64,000 nt of DNA, taken from Phymorhynchus buccinoides. Its lineage: Eukaryota > Mollusca > Gastropoda > Neogastropoda > Raphitomidae. Both the position numbers and the translations under genes were made by a program. Below, piece after piece: positions 21,330 to 36,166 of this stretch (positions are counted from its first letter, which is position 1; every line of letters starts with the position of its first letter). Below the pieces are notes generated by a model, which saw nothing but the letters and a program-made list of their open reading frames with translations, was not told where the DNA came from and ran no database searches. The stretch covers positions 27,412,591 to 27,476,590 of the forward strand of contig CM065686.1 of assembly GCA_017654935.2 (NCBI GenBank). The letters are read 5' to 3'.

Positions 21330-22225
21330 GTGCTTCAAGGCTTCATCAGGACAGATGTGATCCTGACAGTGGGGTATTTATTGCAGTATTGATCCTAGAC
21401 CTATTACACACCCACACATGAATCACTGTATATCTGTGTCCTTTGCCGACTAGAAATTTGTCATGTTTTTAACCCTTTCACTGCCGATGTCGCATTTTGC
21501 ACCACACTGATTTAACACCCATGTCACAAAAAGGCATAAAATTAGGATCTGTTATGCAATGACGATATGTTGTTAATTTGTGGAGATAAGGAAAGGCCTT
21601 ATTTGATACATGTCATTCACAGTATTGCAGACGCCAATTTTTCTGATCCCATGCAAGTTTGGCTGAAAAATGGCTGGCGGTGAAAGGGTTAAATTCTCTT
21701 TTTGTGTGTGTGTGTGTGTGTGTTTTGTTTGTCTGTCTGAGCTGTAATTCGTTTTTATGTCTATGTACATTTTGACTGAAGAGAGAGAGAGAGAGAGTAG
21801 AGACAGACAGACAGGCAGATCACAAGAGAGAGAGAGATGGAAAAAATGAGTTTAGATGCACTTCAAGGTCAAAGGATTCATCAGGACAGATGTGATCCTG
21901 ACAGATTAGCATTTATTGCGGTATTGATCCCAGGCCTGTCACTCGTACACTGACTGCGGTCCATCTTGTTATCTTTACTCCTTTATGGTTTGACTGATGA
22001 GAGAGAAGGAGAGAGAGAGGAAGGGAGGGAGTAGAGGGGAAGAGGAGATAAACACTGGGGACACATGTATGAGAAAGAGAACCAAAGAAAAGGGAGAGAG
22101 ACAGAGACAGAGACTGAGACTTATTGAAATGATGTGCTACAACTTCAAGGCAGAAGAATTCATCAGGACAGGTGTTATACTGATGGTGGAGTATTCATCG
22201 CGGGTATCGATCTCAAGCCTATCAC
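21330..22225. repeat. three diverged copies of a CTTCAAGG...CATCAGGACAG unit with GA-rich spacers
   Basis: Copies near 21334-21415, 21862-21945 and 22140-22225 share CTTCAAGG, TTCATCAGGACAG, TGTGATCCTGACAG and a TATTTATTGC-GTATTGATC core. Between them are (GA)n-rich tracts introduced by TTGACTGA(A/T)GAGAGA. The array is split by the MITE at 21469-21692. Confidence 0.6.
21469..21692. mobile_element. TTAA-flanked MITE, copy 2
   Basis: Ends TTAACCCTTTCACTGCC and GGCGGTGAAAGGGTTAA. Its interior (CACCACACTGATTTAACACC, AAAAGGCAT, GATAAGGAAAGGCCTTATTT) matches the reverse complement of copy 1. Confidence 0.75.
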
Positions 22226-22477
22226 ACACAGAGACCGCTGTTGGTTTTTCTTTCTTTCTCTCTCTAATTATAGACAGGGAGAGAAAGAGGGCATACCATT
22301 AATGATTATAAATACAAAGCCATGTACATGCCTGCACACAAGAGTGAATGCACAGCATGCTTCAAGGGCATGTGTGCTCATGCAATGAATAATCTGTATA
22401 GCATGAATTTACATTGACTTGCCTTTGCATACCATCACATGCACAACACACACATACACACGTTGTATTACATGTAC

Positions 22478-22660
22478 ATGTCACGGGAAATATTGGAATC
22501 CAGGAAAATTCCGAATTTTTCCGGGAAAATTCCGAATTGTCCCGAGTTTGGGACAATTCGGAATCTTCCCGGGAAAATTCGGAATTCTGATTTTTCCCGG
22601 ATTGGTCTCTGGAAAATTCGGAAGTCGGAATTTTCCCGGAATTTTCCCAAGCTTACAACA
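22478..22660 (+). repeat. foldback repeat of GGGAAAATTCGGAA modules, copy 1
   Basis: A GTCACGGGAAA head is followed by about eight alternating direct and inverted GGGAAAATTCCGAAT / ATTCGGAATCTTCCC modules. The tail ends AATTTTCCCAAGC. The module pairs can fold into nested stems. A homologous, inverted copy lies at 23880-24082. Confidence 0.7.
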
Positions 22661-23019
22661 AAGTTAAATGAATTGTGTGTAAGAGAGAGAAACTTGAAAC
22701 CTGAAATGTTTAATGAGGATGAACTGAATAAGCATAACATCATCAAGAATGACGATAGGAATATTAATAAACAAAAGTAATAAAATCTATAATAATAATG
22801 ATGATAATGATAATAAACAGCAATATCCAAATGATTCATAATGCCGTATGTAACAGTCAAATATAACAAAATCCAAGCAATATAAAACATAAATCAGAAC
22901 ACGTGTTGATAAAGATAAGCTTACATCCAACCATACGCACTTACACTCGTACAAACACAAGTACTCACACACGCACGCACGTGCGCGCGCGCACGCACGC
23001 ACACGCGCATGCACACGCG

Positions 23020-23103
<84 letters not shown>

Positions 23104-23202
23104 ACCTATAACTATGAGAGAGAGAGAAATATAGACAGACAGACAGACAGGCAGAATGAGAGAGAGGGGGGGGGGGTGAGAAAGAGAGAGAGAGAGAGAA
23201 AC

Positions 23203-23235
<33 letters not shown>

Positions 23236-23255
23236 TGGTTTTATTGTCTCGTAGT
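23020..23255. repeat. (CA)n then (GA)n microsatellites
   Basis: About 40 CA units at 23024-23100, followed by GACA and GA-rich tracts to 23235. Confidence 0.95.
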
Positions 23256-23879
23256 GTGAAGCGAAGCAACACGACATTGTAATTCATATTCATACATATG
23301 AACCGGTCAGACAGACAGACAGACAGGCAGCGAGGTAGATGAAGATATGTGCCCTCGCACAATTTTAGTGTCCTCTTCTTTTTGTTGTCAAATGAAACAC
23401 TTCGCAAAACATTATGGAACACCCGCAAAGAACGTTTTGTCATGGAAAGGTATCGTTAGAATCTGATATAAATTGATACACTATTTATATTTCATGTAGT
23501 AATTTACCAATAAAACATTTCATTCTTAGCTATATTTGATGTGGAATGTTCGACATATAAGATACGAATCCATAATTGATAATTAGGTGTGTTTGTGCAC
23601 GAGTTCCTAATGTATTTGTGTTAAGTGCATTGTGATCACTACAAAATAATTTGGACTCTACATTTTTGTTTTCATTAAAAACTAGAAACCTGTTCTGGAA
23701 ACGTAGTGGATTGTTATGGGCCAACACTAGATGTGTGAAATCTTTAAAAAAAACTGCTTCTCCGGCTATCAGTATGCCTCACTCTTCCCTTGTCCCTTCT
23801 CTGTCTCTCTCCGTCTTTCTCTGTCTGTCTGTCTGCCTGTCTCTCTCTGTGTGATTTATTTCGTTTTTTATAGCATGCC

Positions 23880-24082
23880 GCTACTTGCTTGGGAAAATTC
23901 GGAATCTTCCCGGGAAAATTCCGAATTTCCCCAAGGCTGGGAAGATTCAGAATCTTCCCGGGAAAATTCGGAATCTTCCCAGCCTTGGGAAAATTCGGAA
24001 TCTTCCTGAGGAAAATCGGAATTCTGATTTCCCCCGGGAAGATTCCGAATTTTCCCGGATTCCGAATTTTCCCGTGACATAC
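23880..24082 (-). repeat. foldback repeat of GGGAAAATTCGGAA modules, copy 2 (inverted)
   Basis: Begins GCTTGGGAAAATTCGGAATC and ends GGATTCCGAATTTTCCCGTGAC, the complement of the head of copy 1. Internal modules alternate in orientation. One arm pair reads GGCTGGGAAGATTC / GAATCTTCCCAGCC. Confidence 0.7.
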
Positions 24083-24270
24083 ACATACATGCACACCTGT
24101 GCACAAATGCTTGCATTGCCCACACATACATGCAAAATGCAAAATACTCCTCTCGACCCACTCCCACCCACACATTCACACTTTCTCTCTGTCTGTCTGT
24201 CTCTTTTTTCCTCTGTCTCTGACTGACTCCCTCCCTCTGTTTCCCTCTTTCTCCTTTCTCCGCATCTCTA

Positions 24271-24271
<1 letters not shown>

Positions 24272-24340
<69 letters not shown>
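24272..24340. repeat. (CT)n microsatellite
   Basis: CT repeat interrupted once by TTTCT. Confidence 0.95.
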
Positions 24341-24341
<1 letters not shown>

Positions 24342-24674
24342 TTTCAAATCTAGCTTACAATATGCAGGAGGTCTCCTCTGGAACGGCATTTTTTCCCAAA
24401 TTAACGTTCATGTTTGTTTAAACACATTCCAAAAAAAATATCATCGAGTCTCGTTAATTGATGTAATTTATCTTATTTATATGCCTTGCACGGTGCGTCC
24501 GTTTACGACCTTGATTGAAGGTTGAGTTTTTTCTTGTATTTTGCAATGTCTTTTTTTTTTGTATTTGTATTTTGAAAATTTCTTTTCTTTTGGTTCGGAG
24601 GGCCAGATGATAAAAAGCCGGTATTGTGCTTATTCTGCTTTTCCTCAATAAAAAACATTTGTTCGTTCGTTTGT

Positions 24675-24781
<107 letters not shown>

Positions 24782-25050
24782 CACTGCCTCTCACAAGAGT
24801 AAAGACAAAAGTCTTATAAATACTATAGCTCTTCTGGGGGGGAAGTCTGATAAGGAAGACAGACAAGAGAGAAAAAGCGCAGAGATTAACAGTGTTAAGC
24901 GGAGGTAAATTGAATGAGGCTGTCAGTTGTGACGGCTTGCTTTTTTCTTCACATACTTGCAACTCGACAAGCAGGATTCTCTTTATGTTCAAACTTGGTC
25001 ACTGCAGCTCATCCGCTAATAAGGGGCTGTCAGCAAACTTGTACTTTAGA

Positions 25051-25108
25051 CCCCCCCCCCCCCCCCCCCCCGGGGATACTGTGTGTATGTGTGTGTGTGT
25101 GTGTGTGT
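25051..25108. repeat. poly-C and (TG)n
   Basis: A 22-base C run followed by GGGGATACTG and a TG tract. Confidence 0.9.
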
Positions 25109-25264
25109 CTTCCATACAAATACTTCCCCCACCTTCTGGAAGTTCTGTGCTTATAACTTCCTCTAATCTGCCACTTTCTTTGACTCTGCCTTTTCCCTTT
25201 GCTTTCTATGATCTACTATCTTTCTGACTTATTGGCCCATTCTTCTGCCTTTTTTCCAAAAAAG

Positions 25265-25417
25265 TCTTCCAAATAATTTTTCTCCTTTGAGCTCCTCCGA
25301 AATCGGAATGTGTAGGCTGTACGCAGCAGGGAGACCAGTGAAAACTGAAAACCGGACATATACGTACTTTGCCCATTGTGGCCATATGGCCTGGGAACGC
25401 AGAAGAAGAAGAAGAAG
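25265..25417 (+). repeat. interspersed repeat with (GAA)n tail
   Basis: The segment ends TGGCCATATGGCCTGGGAAC then GCA(GAA)n. A GC-richer body followed by (GAA)n/(TTC)n is the look of a LINE/SINE 3' end. The family is not identified. Confidence 0.35.
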
Positions 25418-26017
25418 ACACCCCTCTCATGTTTACGACACTGACATTTTTTATGAAAATACCTATAATCCCAGGCTGATCCTAACCCTATCCCTTTCCC
25501 GAGAATGGCAGAATGTTGCTTTTCAGTGACATTTTTTTAATGCAAAAAGTTGAGATAAAGGGGTGTGTGGGGGTGGGGGTGTTGATGCATAAAGCACAAG
25601 ATAGCGGGCCTGTCTTGCAAGAAAGGATTAAAACTCAGAAAAAACCCTCTTTATATTTCTTTGAAAAGCACTTGATTTGGCATACCCCACCACCCCCTTT
25701 TTATTTACCACATTTATTTCTCCCCCACCCTCCCTTGTCCCTCAGTGACCCCGCTTCCCCTTTCTCGTAGCATCATTAACAGACACTATGAGAAATTCAT
25801 TATAAGATGCATAGTTTAGAACTTGGAAATTACTGTAATTTATAAAAAAAAAGTTATAATGATGATTAAAGTTGTTTTAATGGAAAATTGTTGGATTATG
25901 AAATCCTTCCAATTTGCATGATTTTCGAAAGCTGGGCAATTCAAAATGTGATTGGTTTCTTTTGTTTGCCTTACGGATATGCATTAAAAAAAAAATTAAT
26001 TGACCTCAGTATCCATT

Positions 26018-26268
26018 TTAATCCTTTTGCCGCGGGTGTCATTTCTGCACCACACTGATTTTACACCCTATTTTGTTACTAAAAGGCATGAAAGTAGGAT
26101 CTGTTATTCAATGAGCTTATGTTGTTATTTTTGGGAGATAAGGAAAAGCTTTATTGATACATGCCATAGGATGATTGACAGTATTGCCGATGCAAACTTT
26201 TGTTTACCCACGCAAGTTTTTCAGACATTTTTGGCTGAAAATTGTCTGGCGGCGGGCGAAAGGGTTAA
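26018..26268. mobile_element. TTAA-flanked MITE, copy 3 (diverged)
   Basis: Left end TTAATCCTTTTGCCGCG and right end GGCGGGCGAAAGGGTTAA; interior CACCACACTGATTTTACACC and AAAAGGCATGAAAGTAGGAT match copy 2. Confidence 0.7.
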
Positions 26269-26460
26269 GCAAAATTTTCCCCATTCCTCCTGAATAGTTG
26301 CTGCCTCCTGCTATCTTGAAGTCATTAAGTTGGAAACGACAGACTAGCATATTGTTGTAACCATGTGCTTATGATATTAATCAGAGAGTACATCTGGAAG
26401 TTATTTCAGTGTGGCTTAAATGTTTGAGTGGTTTGCATGCTCTTGCTCCAATGCTTGTTT

Positions 26461-26926
26461 CAGGGATGTGAGAGCTACGCGTAAGCGCGTAAATGCGCTT
26501 TTTCTATTTGGAGAGAGAGATTGTCAAGTTAGGTAGCCTTTCTTTGCGCGCACACACAGTGAAAACGAAAGCAGTTTGTAGCATGAGTACAGTCCCTTTA
26601 CTGAATTTTATAAGCTTCTCTGTGGTTGGCCAGTTACTCCAATGGCAATGCGTCATTTTTATATGTACGGCTATGATTTCGAAGGAGGATTTTGATGTTT
26701 TCAAAGCCATAAAAATGTTTATCACACCATAGATGTGAGGAAAGAGGAGATTGACTAAGGATGCCAGCACAAATTTGACAGGGCTTGGCTGGATGAAACT
26801 GTATGGACAGTAAGATCCGTGTAGGCGAGCTGCGAAAAAATTGATGTCAGAGGCAAAAGTTTTGTTTGAGTACTTTGACGATACCATCGGCTACGCTTTT
26901 TTATTTGGGGCCCTCTCACATCCCTG
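26461..26926. mobile_element. hAT-like MITE (CAGGGATGTGAGAG ends)
   Basis: CAGGGATGTGAGAG at 26461 and CTCTCACATCCCTG at 26913-26926 are perfect 14-bp inverted ends. The next bases (CTACGCG / GGCTACGC) remain partly complementary. Sequence on both sides includes TTGTTT, an imperfect candidate target duplication. The CAGGG start is typical of hAT elements. No transposase is seen. Confidence 0.6.
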
Positions 26927-27184
26927 TTGTTTTAAAATTTAAAGAAATTTAACTAGGTGTGAAGGCTGTGAATACATTCATCACATTCAGTGGTGCTGAT
27001 GCACTAATTGTAGTTAATTGTAAGCGATCACTCTATATAATATATTTGTTTCCCACCCTTTCCACATTCACTTTCACCCCACCATGTTTGCCATTTTGCA
27101 TAATTGACTGTTAGCACAAGCCCAGCATGCATTCATCAATGCGCAACTTTTTATGCAGAGTATAATAAATAATATTCATATGCA

Positions 27185-27186
<2 letters not shown>

Positions 27187-27276
<90 letters not shown>
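27187..27276. repeat. (TG)n and (GA)n microsatellites
   Basis: TG run 27187-27207 then GA run to about 27274. Confidence 0.95.
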
Positions 27277-27279
<3 letters not shown>

Positions 27280-28700
27280 AGAAAACATGCAGACACAGAC
27301 AAACAGACAGACTTGTAAGCAACAGACAGACAGTCAGCCAGAGCCACTCACTGAGTGACTTGGTGAAAGTGAATGAGAAAAAGAGAGAGATCTATCTATA
27401 GAGAGAGATTCTGTAGGAAAGAGATAATTTACCAACAATAGGAGATAAAACCAGTGCGGGTTGCCAAGGGTGACCGACTGTTCTAGCATCCATCAGACAT
27501 TGGAGGCCCACTCGATGTCCGCTTGTCTGCAACATCAGCCCAGCCATTAGCTGAAGTAGTCTGCTGCGCTGGAAAATATGTCGGTTTTGAATGGCCTTGC
27601 TATATTTAACCCTCATAGCAGTTTGACAATTTAGCTTCCATTTATTCTCGTTGTCGTCCATTATGGAAGTTAAATGTGTGTTTTACCCTACTTCTGAGTT
27701 TTGATTTATAGAGTTGGAATTTTGTGGTTTTTAGTCTGACTTTTTTTAAGTGCTGGTTTTTCTTACGGTCTTGTTTTCTTGGTTAGTTTACATCTATTTC
27801 AGGTTCTGTCATTGCTTTTCTTACTTTTTCCCCCTCTTTTTTTTTTTATATCATTGGCATACACATGTAGCCTTGTTTATATGCTTCTAGACTATCCACA
27901 TAATATCTGAATCTCAGTCTGCCTGTGTCTCTTTTCCCGTCTTTCTGTAGCATTGCTTGTTATTTAGTTTTTCTCTGTTCAAACTATGACCAACTCTCTC
28001 TTTCCTGCATCCTACCTTTTTTGCTTTGTCACTGTTGAAACCTGCTTAAAGACAACAACATACAAGTAGTGTTATCCTCCCAACGAATGAACAAATATGC
28101 GTGTTATATGTGCGTGCATGCATGCACAGTGTTTGTGTGTGTGTGTGTGTCAGTGTCTCAATATTCCTCCCATTCATAGTTCTTTACCACAAGCATTAAC
28201 AAGCAAAGATAAAATGGGCTTCATTAGCCCTCTTAGCAGAGTGCTAGGGTTTCAAAGAGATCCACCAAATCATCTGAGAATCAAACGCTGCCCCTTGGGG
28301 CTAGGGGAGGGAATATGGTGGGTGGGGGGGGTATAAGTATGTGTGCTTAGGGTACATGGAATGAGTGGGAAGAGAGGGGAAGGGGTAGGGAGGAATGCTA
28401 GCTGTAGGATACTGATGGTTGTCTGGTCATCAATCATCCCTGCGTTGGTGTAGTTTGTCACAGGGCACCGAAAGATATCCACTTTCCTACCTTAATCAGA
28501 CATGCAGATGTGGCGACAGTCTGGGATAGTTACAATGAGTCATTTGTCACTCCCATCAAAAAACAAAATCATTTATGGCCCCAAGAAACGAGTGGCGTGT
28601 CACTTGAGGGTGTTTAATTGCTGTTATGAAAGAAAATAACAGGACAAAAAGTAATTGGGAAAAATATTAGAAAAAAAAGATATTACTGAATTTGAGTGAA

Positions 28701-28701
<1 letters not shown>

Positions 28702-28738
<37 letters not shown>

Positions 28739-28883
28739 ATGCTTGCCAAAAAAAAGTGTGCACATGTTTGTATTAGTATGTGCACATGTTCATGGTGTAT
28801 GTCTGTGTGTGCGTGCACACGCACGCATGTTTGTATCAATAGGCCAACATGTGTGTTTTGTGCGTAAATGTGTGTGTGAGTGG

Positions 28884-28914
<31 letters not shown>

Positions 28915-28931
28915 TTGGGGGGGGGGGGGGT

Positions 28932-28979
<48 letters not shown>

Positions 28980-28980
28980 G
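28702..28980. repeat. (GT)n and long poly-G tract
   Basis: GT run 28702-28738. From about 28887 to 28978 the sequence is almost pure G on the + strand, broken only by TT near 28915 and single T near 28931. This is one of the longest G homopolymers in the window. Confidence 0.95.
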
Positions 28981-29156
28981 TTTACAGGGGGTCTGGAACT
29001 CCCCTCCTTCCAAATAATATTTTGAAAAAGACAGAAAAAAATAAGAAGAGGGAGAAATGTAAATTATATGCCTTAGTTTTAGCTTATTCTCCCAGGAGAG
29101 GCCTTCGTTGCATCTTTTAAAACAATATTGTTTCCCCCCAAATCCCCCAACTGAAC

Positions 29157-29381
<225 letters not shown>

Positions 29382-30372
29382 TGTAAGTGTCAATCACTTT
29401 CAGAGGTGAGACTGAGTTTTGAGACCATATATGATTACCAGACATAGCAAAGCACTATTAACAATGTAAAAAGATCATTCATATTTTAGGTATGTTTTTG
29501 TCTGATAGCAAAATAAATTAAAAGTGCTGTACATGAAAAACAGAAGTATATAAGAAAGTCCAGTCTAAAGTTGGTGAGACTTACTATTTTTAAATGTAAA
29601 ATAAAGCATGCTGAGACTGCCTGTAACTTCAAAACCTATTTATTCTATTATCATTGACAAACAAGACACGGAATTACTAAGGTCACTGACTGGTTAACTG
29701 TCAATCACTTGTTGTTACCAGACCATAGTAATAGAGCCCAGACAATGTCAATACATCAGAATTGAAACCGTCACTTTATAATTAAAATTAATATATATAG
29801 TTTATTTGCTGTGTATACTATACAAGCAAATGGTTTTTTTTGTTATTCATTATCCAATTAGTTTAAATAGGAAAGTTCAAAGCGTCTTTGTGCACGATGA
29901 GTCATTTGGCATCATTAATGGGCTAATTTTTAAGACGTTTCTCTTTCACTTTGAGTCTGCACAATGCTAGATTCATATTTAAGTCAACTGTCCAAATAAA
30001 ATACCCAGGAGTGGTAGCTCATTCTAAACATATTAGTTAAAACAAGTTACATTTTGTAGATCATGAGCATGTTGTGTTTTGTTTTTCTTTTCACAAACTA
30101 AATTGGTTGTGGGGAGAAAATCAACTGCGTAATCACAGTTAGGCTTCAGATAATGTGAACTGTCTCCAGCAAACTTTTATCCATAACATTCCTAACTCCT
30201 ATACAGAGCTATGGCAAATACTTTACAGTATCCTCTACCAGATTTGTTTAGTCAAAATATAGTGTGCTTAATGATGATCTGTTATTTGTTTTTGGGTGTT
30301 TTTTTATGAGTAAGAATAAATTACAAAAACTATTTTGTTTCATTTTCAATACCTGGTATTTAAAAAAATTAC

Positions 30373-30545
30373 TAGATGTCATATTTTACGGATTACAATG
30401 CAATACTTATTTTCAAAACTGAGACTCCCAGCACCTTATAATTTGACTAATGTTTTAGTAAGAAGAAATTATTATAACAAAATCAGAATGTTGTGCCAAA
30501 ACTTAGGGGAGTGCCTCATAATGAGGTGCACCTTATATACTCCGA
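30373..30545. repeat. short MITE-like segment with TTTTACGGATTACAATGC / GCACCTTATATACTCCGAG ends
   Basis: The left edge (CATATTTTACGGATTACAA) and right edge (GGTGCACCTTATATACTCC) resemble the ends of the elements at 33880-34475 and 55998. The right edge also overlaps the extended terminal repeat of the Tc1-like element that starts here. Confidence 0.4.
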
Positions 30546-30889
30546 GAAATACGCTGCTCAAAATTTGCTAAGGATAGACTTTTATGACTTTGATTGCTAA
30601 AAAGGTGGTGTAATTGTAAGCAATAAAAATTATTTGACCGGAAAGAGCAATCATCCATGAACACAAGCTCACTCAAACTTGTTTTATCCAACTCCCTGTT
30701 CACGTGCATCAGATGGTTTTTGTATGCCACCCCCCAAAAGTGTCATTTCGCTGAAATGGAGTGAAAAAATAAAAGTGAGTAAAATTGTCAGAATCTACAA
30801 CATTTCTTGCTCACATCGTAAACGTCGTACAAGAGACAAAGTTTCATGGTCAAAATGAGATAATGACGTCATTTGACACGCAAAGAGTT

Positions 30890-32760
<1,871 letters not shown>

Positions 32761-33245
32761 AAAATGGCGTTTCCAAGCTAGAATTGCAGTGAGGGGATCT
32801 CGCACATGCTTATCCATGACGTTTTTTGCTACAAAAAAATCTGAAAATGAAAAATTTGCTCCATTCAATTGTTTTATGCATTTTGAAGGAGTATCACAAA
32901 CGTTCCTTGAGGTATGCCAATACAATCATTCTCAGACCTTGTTTTCTATCAAAATGTGAAGACACACATACACACACACCACATTAAGCTGAACAAGAAA
33001 AAACCTAATGGCTTTATGTTTATCTTTGAAAATTTTGTGTGCTTAAGATAATATCCTTAGCAAATTTTGAGCAGTATATAGTATCATTCTATAAGGTGCA
33101 GGGATGAATTATTCTGTAGAAAAAATTATTGCCAAAATATTTTTTTGTAATTTTTTATCTTGATTTTTAGGGCAGAACCCAATTATGGATACAGATGCCA
33201 ATGGGGGGGGGGACTGTTTATTCTTAAAGCAAAAATTATAAATTG

Positions 33246-33463
33246 TTAACCCCTTCACTGCCTGCCCTGTGGTGTGTGATGCCATTGATGATGTCATAAC
33301 GTTTGATGTCATATTCCTGGAATGCTTGCTAATTATTGGTTTAGACAAGTCAGGAAAGATATTTCTAGACCATTTTCTCAGATTGAGTCTAAAAGGTCTT
33401 TTAAATTTTATAATAAGAGAATCGATAATTTCTCCCATTTTTCTGTGGCAGGGAAGGGGTTAA
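33246..33463. mobile_element. TTAA-flanked MITE, copy 4 (diverged)
   Basis: TTAACCCCTTCACTGCCTGCC at the left and GGCAGGGAAGGGGTTAA at the right. The interior has diverged from the other copies. It ends 52 bp before the cyclase exon at 33516. Confidence 0.6.
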
Positions 33464-33515
33464 ACATGCATTTCAAATCATTGCTTTCTTTCATGCACCT
33501 GTTTGTCCTTTTCAG

Positions 33516-33755
33516 CATCCTGTTTGCGGACATCTGCGGGTTCACCTCCCTCTCGTCCAACTGCACGGCCCAGGATCTGGTGCTGATGCTGAACGAGCTA
33601 TTTGCCCGCTTCGACAACCTGGCTGCGCAGAACCACTGCCTGCGCATCAAGATTCTGGGCGACTGCTACTACTGTGTCTCGGGCCTGCCCGACCCCCGCT
33701 CAGACCACGCCCACTGCTGTGTGGAGATGGGGCTGGATATGATTGATGCCATTGC
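33516..33755 (+). CDS. adenylyl cyclase exon D (C1a catalytic core)
   Basis: 240 bp: acceptor TCCTTTTCAG, donor GC|GTGAGT. With one base completing the serine codon and two bases beginning an alanine codon, the frame is exact. It encodes [20 protein letters not shown], the first metal-binding aspartate (F-A-D-I) of class III cyclases. It continues with [20 protein letters not shown] and [20 protein letters not shown], holding the second metal-binding aspartate (G-D-C-Y-Y-C), then [15 protein letters not shown]. Both catalytic aspartates of C1 are present, so the domain is expected to be active when paired with C2. The residue between I and G in F-A-D-I-x-G-F is cysteine, where E, V or K is commoner. 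Confidence 0.96.
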
Positions 33756-33879
33756 GTGAGTGTGTGACAGTACAGTGTTCTTGCCGTAAAGGCCATGTTT
33801 GTGTGTTGGCAGAGGAGGAGGGGGGGGGGGGCAGAAGGGTTTTGTGTTGTGTGTGTGCACCTGCGCGTTTGGGCAGCAT

Positions 33880-34275
33880 ACATTACGGACTACAAGGCGC
33901 TTCTAAGGCCCACCCTCTGAATTTAACAATATGTGAATTTAAAGTTAAACATACACAATATTTTAAGGTGCATGCAAAATATCGAACAAAAGCAAAAAAA
34001 TAGATTGATAACACGAGGTCGACTCAAACAAAGGAGATTGGTATTTTGCCTAGTTCTGTCAAAACAATCTTCAGAACGACAGAAGTTATGCTCACTCTGA
34101 TATCCGGATATCCATATGATGAAGCACTTTTACTGTGTCAGAGAGCCCAGAAAAGTCGGAATTGAAAAGCACGGAGTAGATTTCTACAATGAATTTCACT
34201 CCAGTAGCCAATGTCTGCCAGGTTTGTTATTGTCTTTTGCTGTTGAAATCGAGGCTGCAACGTTATATCCTGATT

Positions 34276-34313
<38 letters not shown>

Positions 34314-34475
34314 CTGTGTCGTCTGCTTCAGTGGCTTCATTCACGATTTCGGCCTGATAATTGATCTCAATATGTACGATATGAGTGGAATTCACAACTT
34401 TGTTTGATCAGATTTCAGTCATACACTAGGCTCAATTGAGGAAAAAAGTATCACCTTGTAGACCGTAAAATATGG
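33880..34475. mobile_element. MITE with TTACGGACTACAAGGCGC-type ends
   Basis: The left end CATTACGGACTACAAGGCGC and right end CACCTTGTAGACCGTAAAAT are imperfect inverted repeats of a widespread hAT-like MITE type. The interior contains a (CA)n tract at 34279-34310 and no coding signature. Boundaries are approximate. Confidence 0.5.
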
Positions 34476-35580
34476 TGTGTATGTGTTTTAAAGTAAATTT
34501 GTTACGGGTACTCTTAATATTTAAGAAAATGTTGTATACTCCAGCGTTAAGTACTGGTTAATTTATGTTTACTGTTTGCAATGAGCTTGAACATGTAGAG
34601 AGTGCAGAAATGCAAAGACACAGGAAAGAACTGCATGTTTGTTCACATGCAAGCTTTTTGTTTATTTAAGTAAATGAAAGGTAAAAACAAAAATCAAATA
34701 ATTATGTTTATTGAATGTACATGTACATTGAATTTGTAATCATGGAGAAAGGGCTTTCAGTGTTTTGGGCACTTGACTGTTTTTGGTTACATGATAAGAC
34801 CCAATCACAAAGCCATCTGCATGTAGGACTGTCAGAAACCATGTGACTGTCCATGTAACTGATTCTGGTGGATAAACTGCAATCCCAGAAAGCCAGAAAT
34901 TTTGTTTAGAGATTGAACTTAGGAGGATTGTATTCATTGTTGCGTTAGTCTTGTGCGTTGTCTTTGCCTTGTATTGTCCTTTAACACACACCCCACCCCT
35001 CCCCCGATCCTTTTTCTTCTTTTTTTTTGTGCAGGAAAATTCCCTATTCTGGTAAAGTTGTGTGCTGACCTTTATGCAGTGGTGTGTGCGCGTGTGCGTG
35101 CGTGTGCGTGTGTGTGCAACGTTGCACTGAGCATAACAATAACACTGACTGGATAGAATCACCTCATCAACATAACACATTTGAAACTGGAAGTTATAAT
35201 TTCATGTATTAATATGTCGACACATTATGTTCTAGAGGTGTTCAACTAATAACTAAAACTGGTGTTTTTGTTGACTAAAGAGTAGCATTAGTGTCTTGCT
35301 AAAGATGTTATTATATCACTGCACATAAACTGATAAAGTGTTGTTTGTCCTGTCAAGTATTAATGGAAGACTAACAACATGTATGATGTTTCTGTAGGTT
35401 TGGTTGAGTGTTTATCTATTCTCTTTGTAAAGATTTTATGTATCACACATACAAATATGCACATATACATCACCTGATGTGTGTTGATTACGTTTAAGAT
35501 GTTTACTCTAGTAATTCTTGTAAAATATAACTAACTAAGCATACATTATAGCTTGCATGTGTTAGTGATTGAAATGACAT

Positions 35581-35584
<4 letters not shown>

Positions 35585-35626
<42 letters not shown>
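35585..35626. repeat. (GA)n microsatellite
   Basis: About 20 GA units. Confidence 0.95.
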
Positions 35627-35630
<4 letters not shown>

Positions 35631-36166
35631 TAATGCTCAGTATAAAAGTACACCATTGTTCCCTTAATGTCAAGCAAAAAGCAATGCAATATCTTGATTT
35701 AAAATAAAATAAAAAGTAACAAAACCTGATGTAGGTGGTTTTGATACAAAGGGAACTAATTAGCAAACTCTCATTGCCATATTCTGAAAACACAATGAGT
35801 CACTTCCCTTTGATCCCTTTCTTTCCCATACAATGACTATTATCCTGAACATGATTCCGCATCTTTGAAGTCTTGTCCTGTTGGAAATTAGAATAGTGGG
35901 GTACCCCCTCATTTTTTCCATCATTACCTTCTATAACGGCTTTCATCTTTATTAGATTCTTTGTGTTCCTTTTATCTTTTAATGCCATTATTATGTTGGT
36001 AGTTCCTTTGTTTTTATATCATCATCGTCATCATCATCACCATCATCATCATCTTCTTCTATTTCTTTGATTTTTTTCTGTATTTCAAACTGGGTCCAAT
36101 TTGGAAGACAAAATTTTCTAAGCAACTGTAAACCTTTGTCTGTCTTTAGGTCACTATCATCTACAT

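Noticed and set aside
22787..23443. 218-codon minus-strand ORF
   Set aside because: Mostly (TG)n and (CT)n translation; no family resemblance.
27392..27661. 89-codon minus-strand ORF near a GA microsatellite
   Set aside because: Single short frame without recognisable domain or splice signals.
34740..35180. 146-codon minus-strand ORF
   Set aside because: No homology or splice context recognised; contains low-complexity TRTRTHTRTH and poly-lysine.
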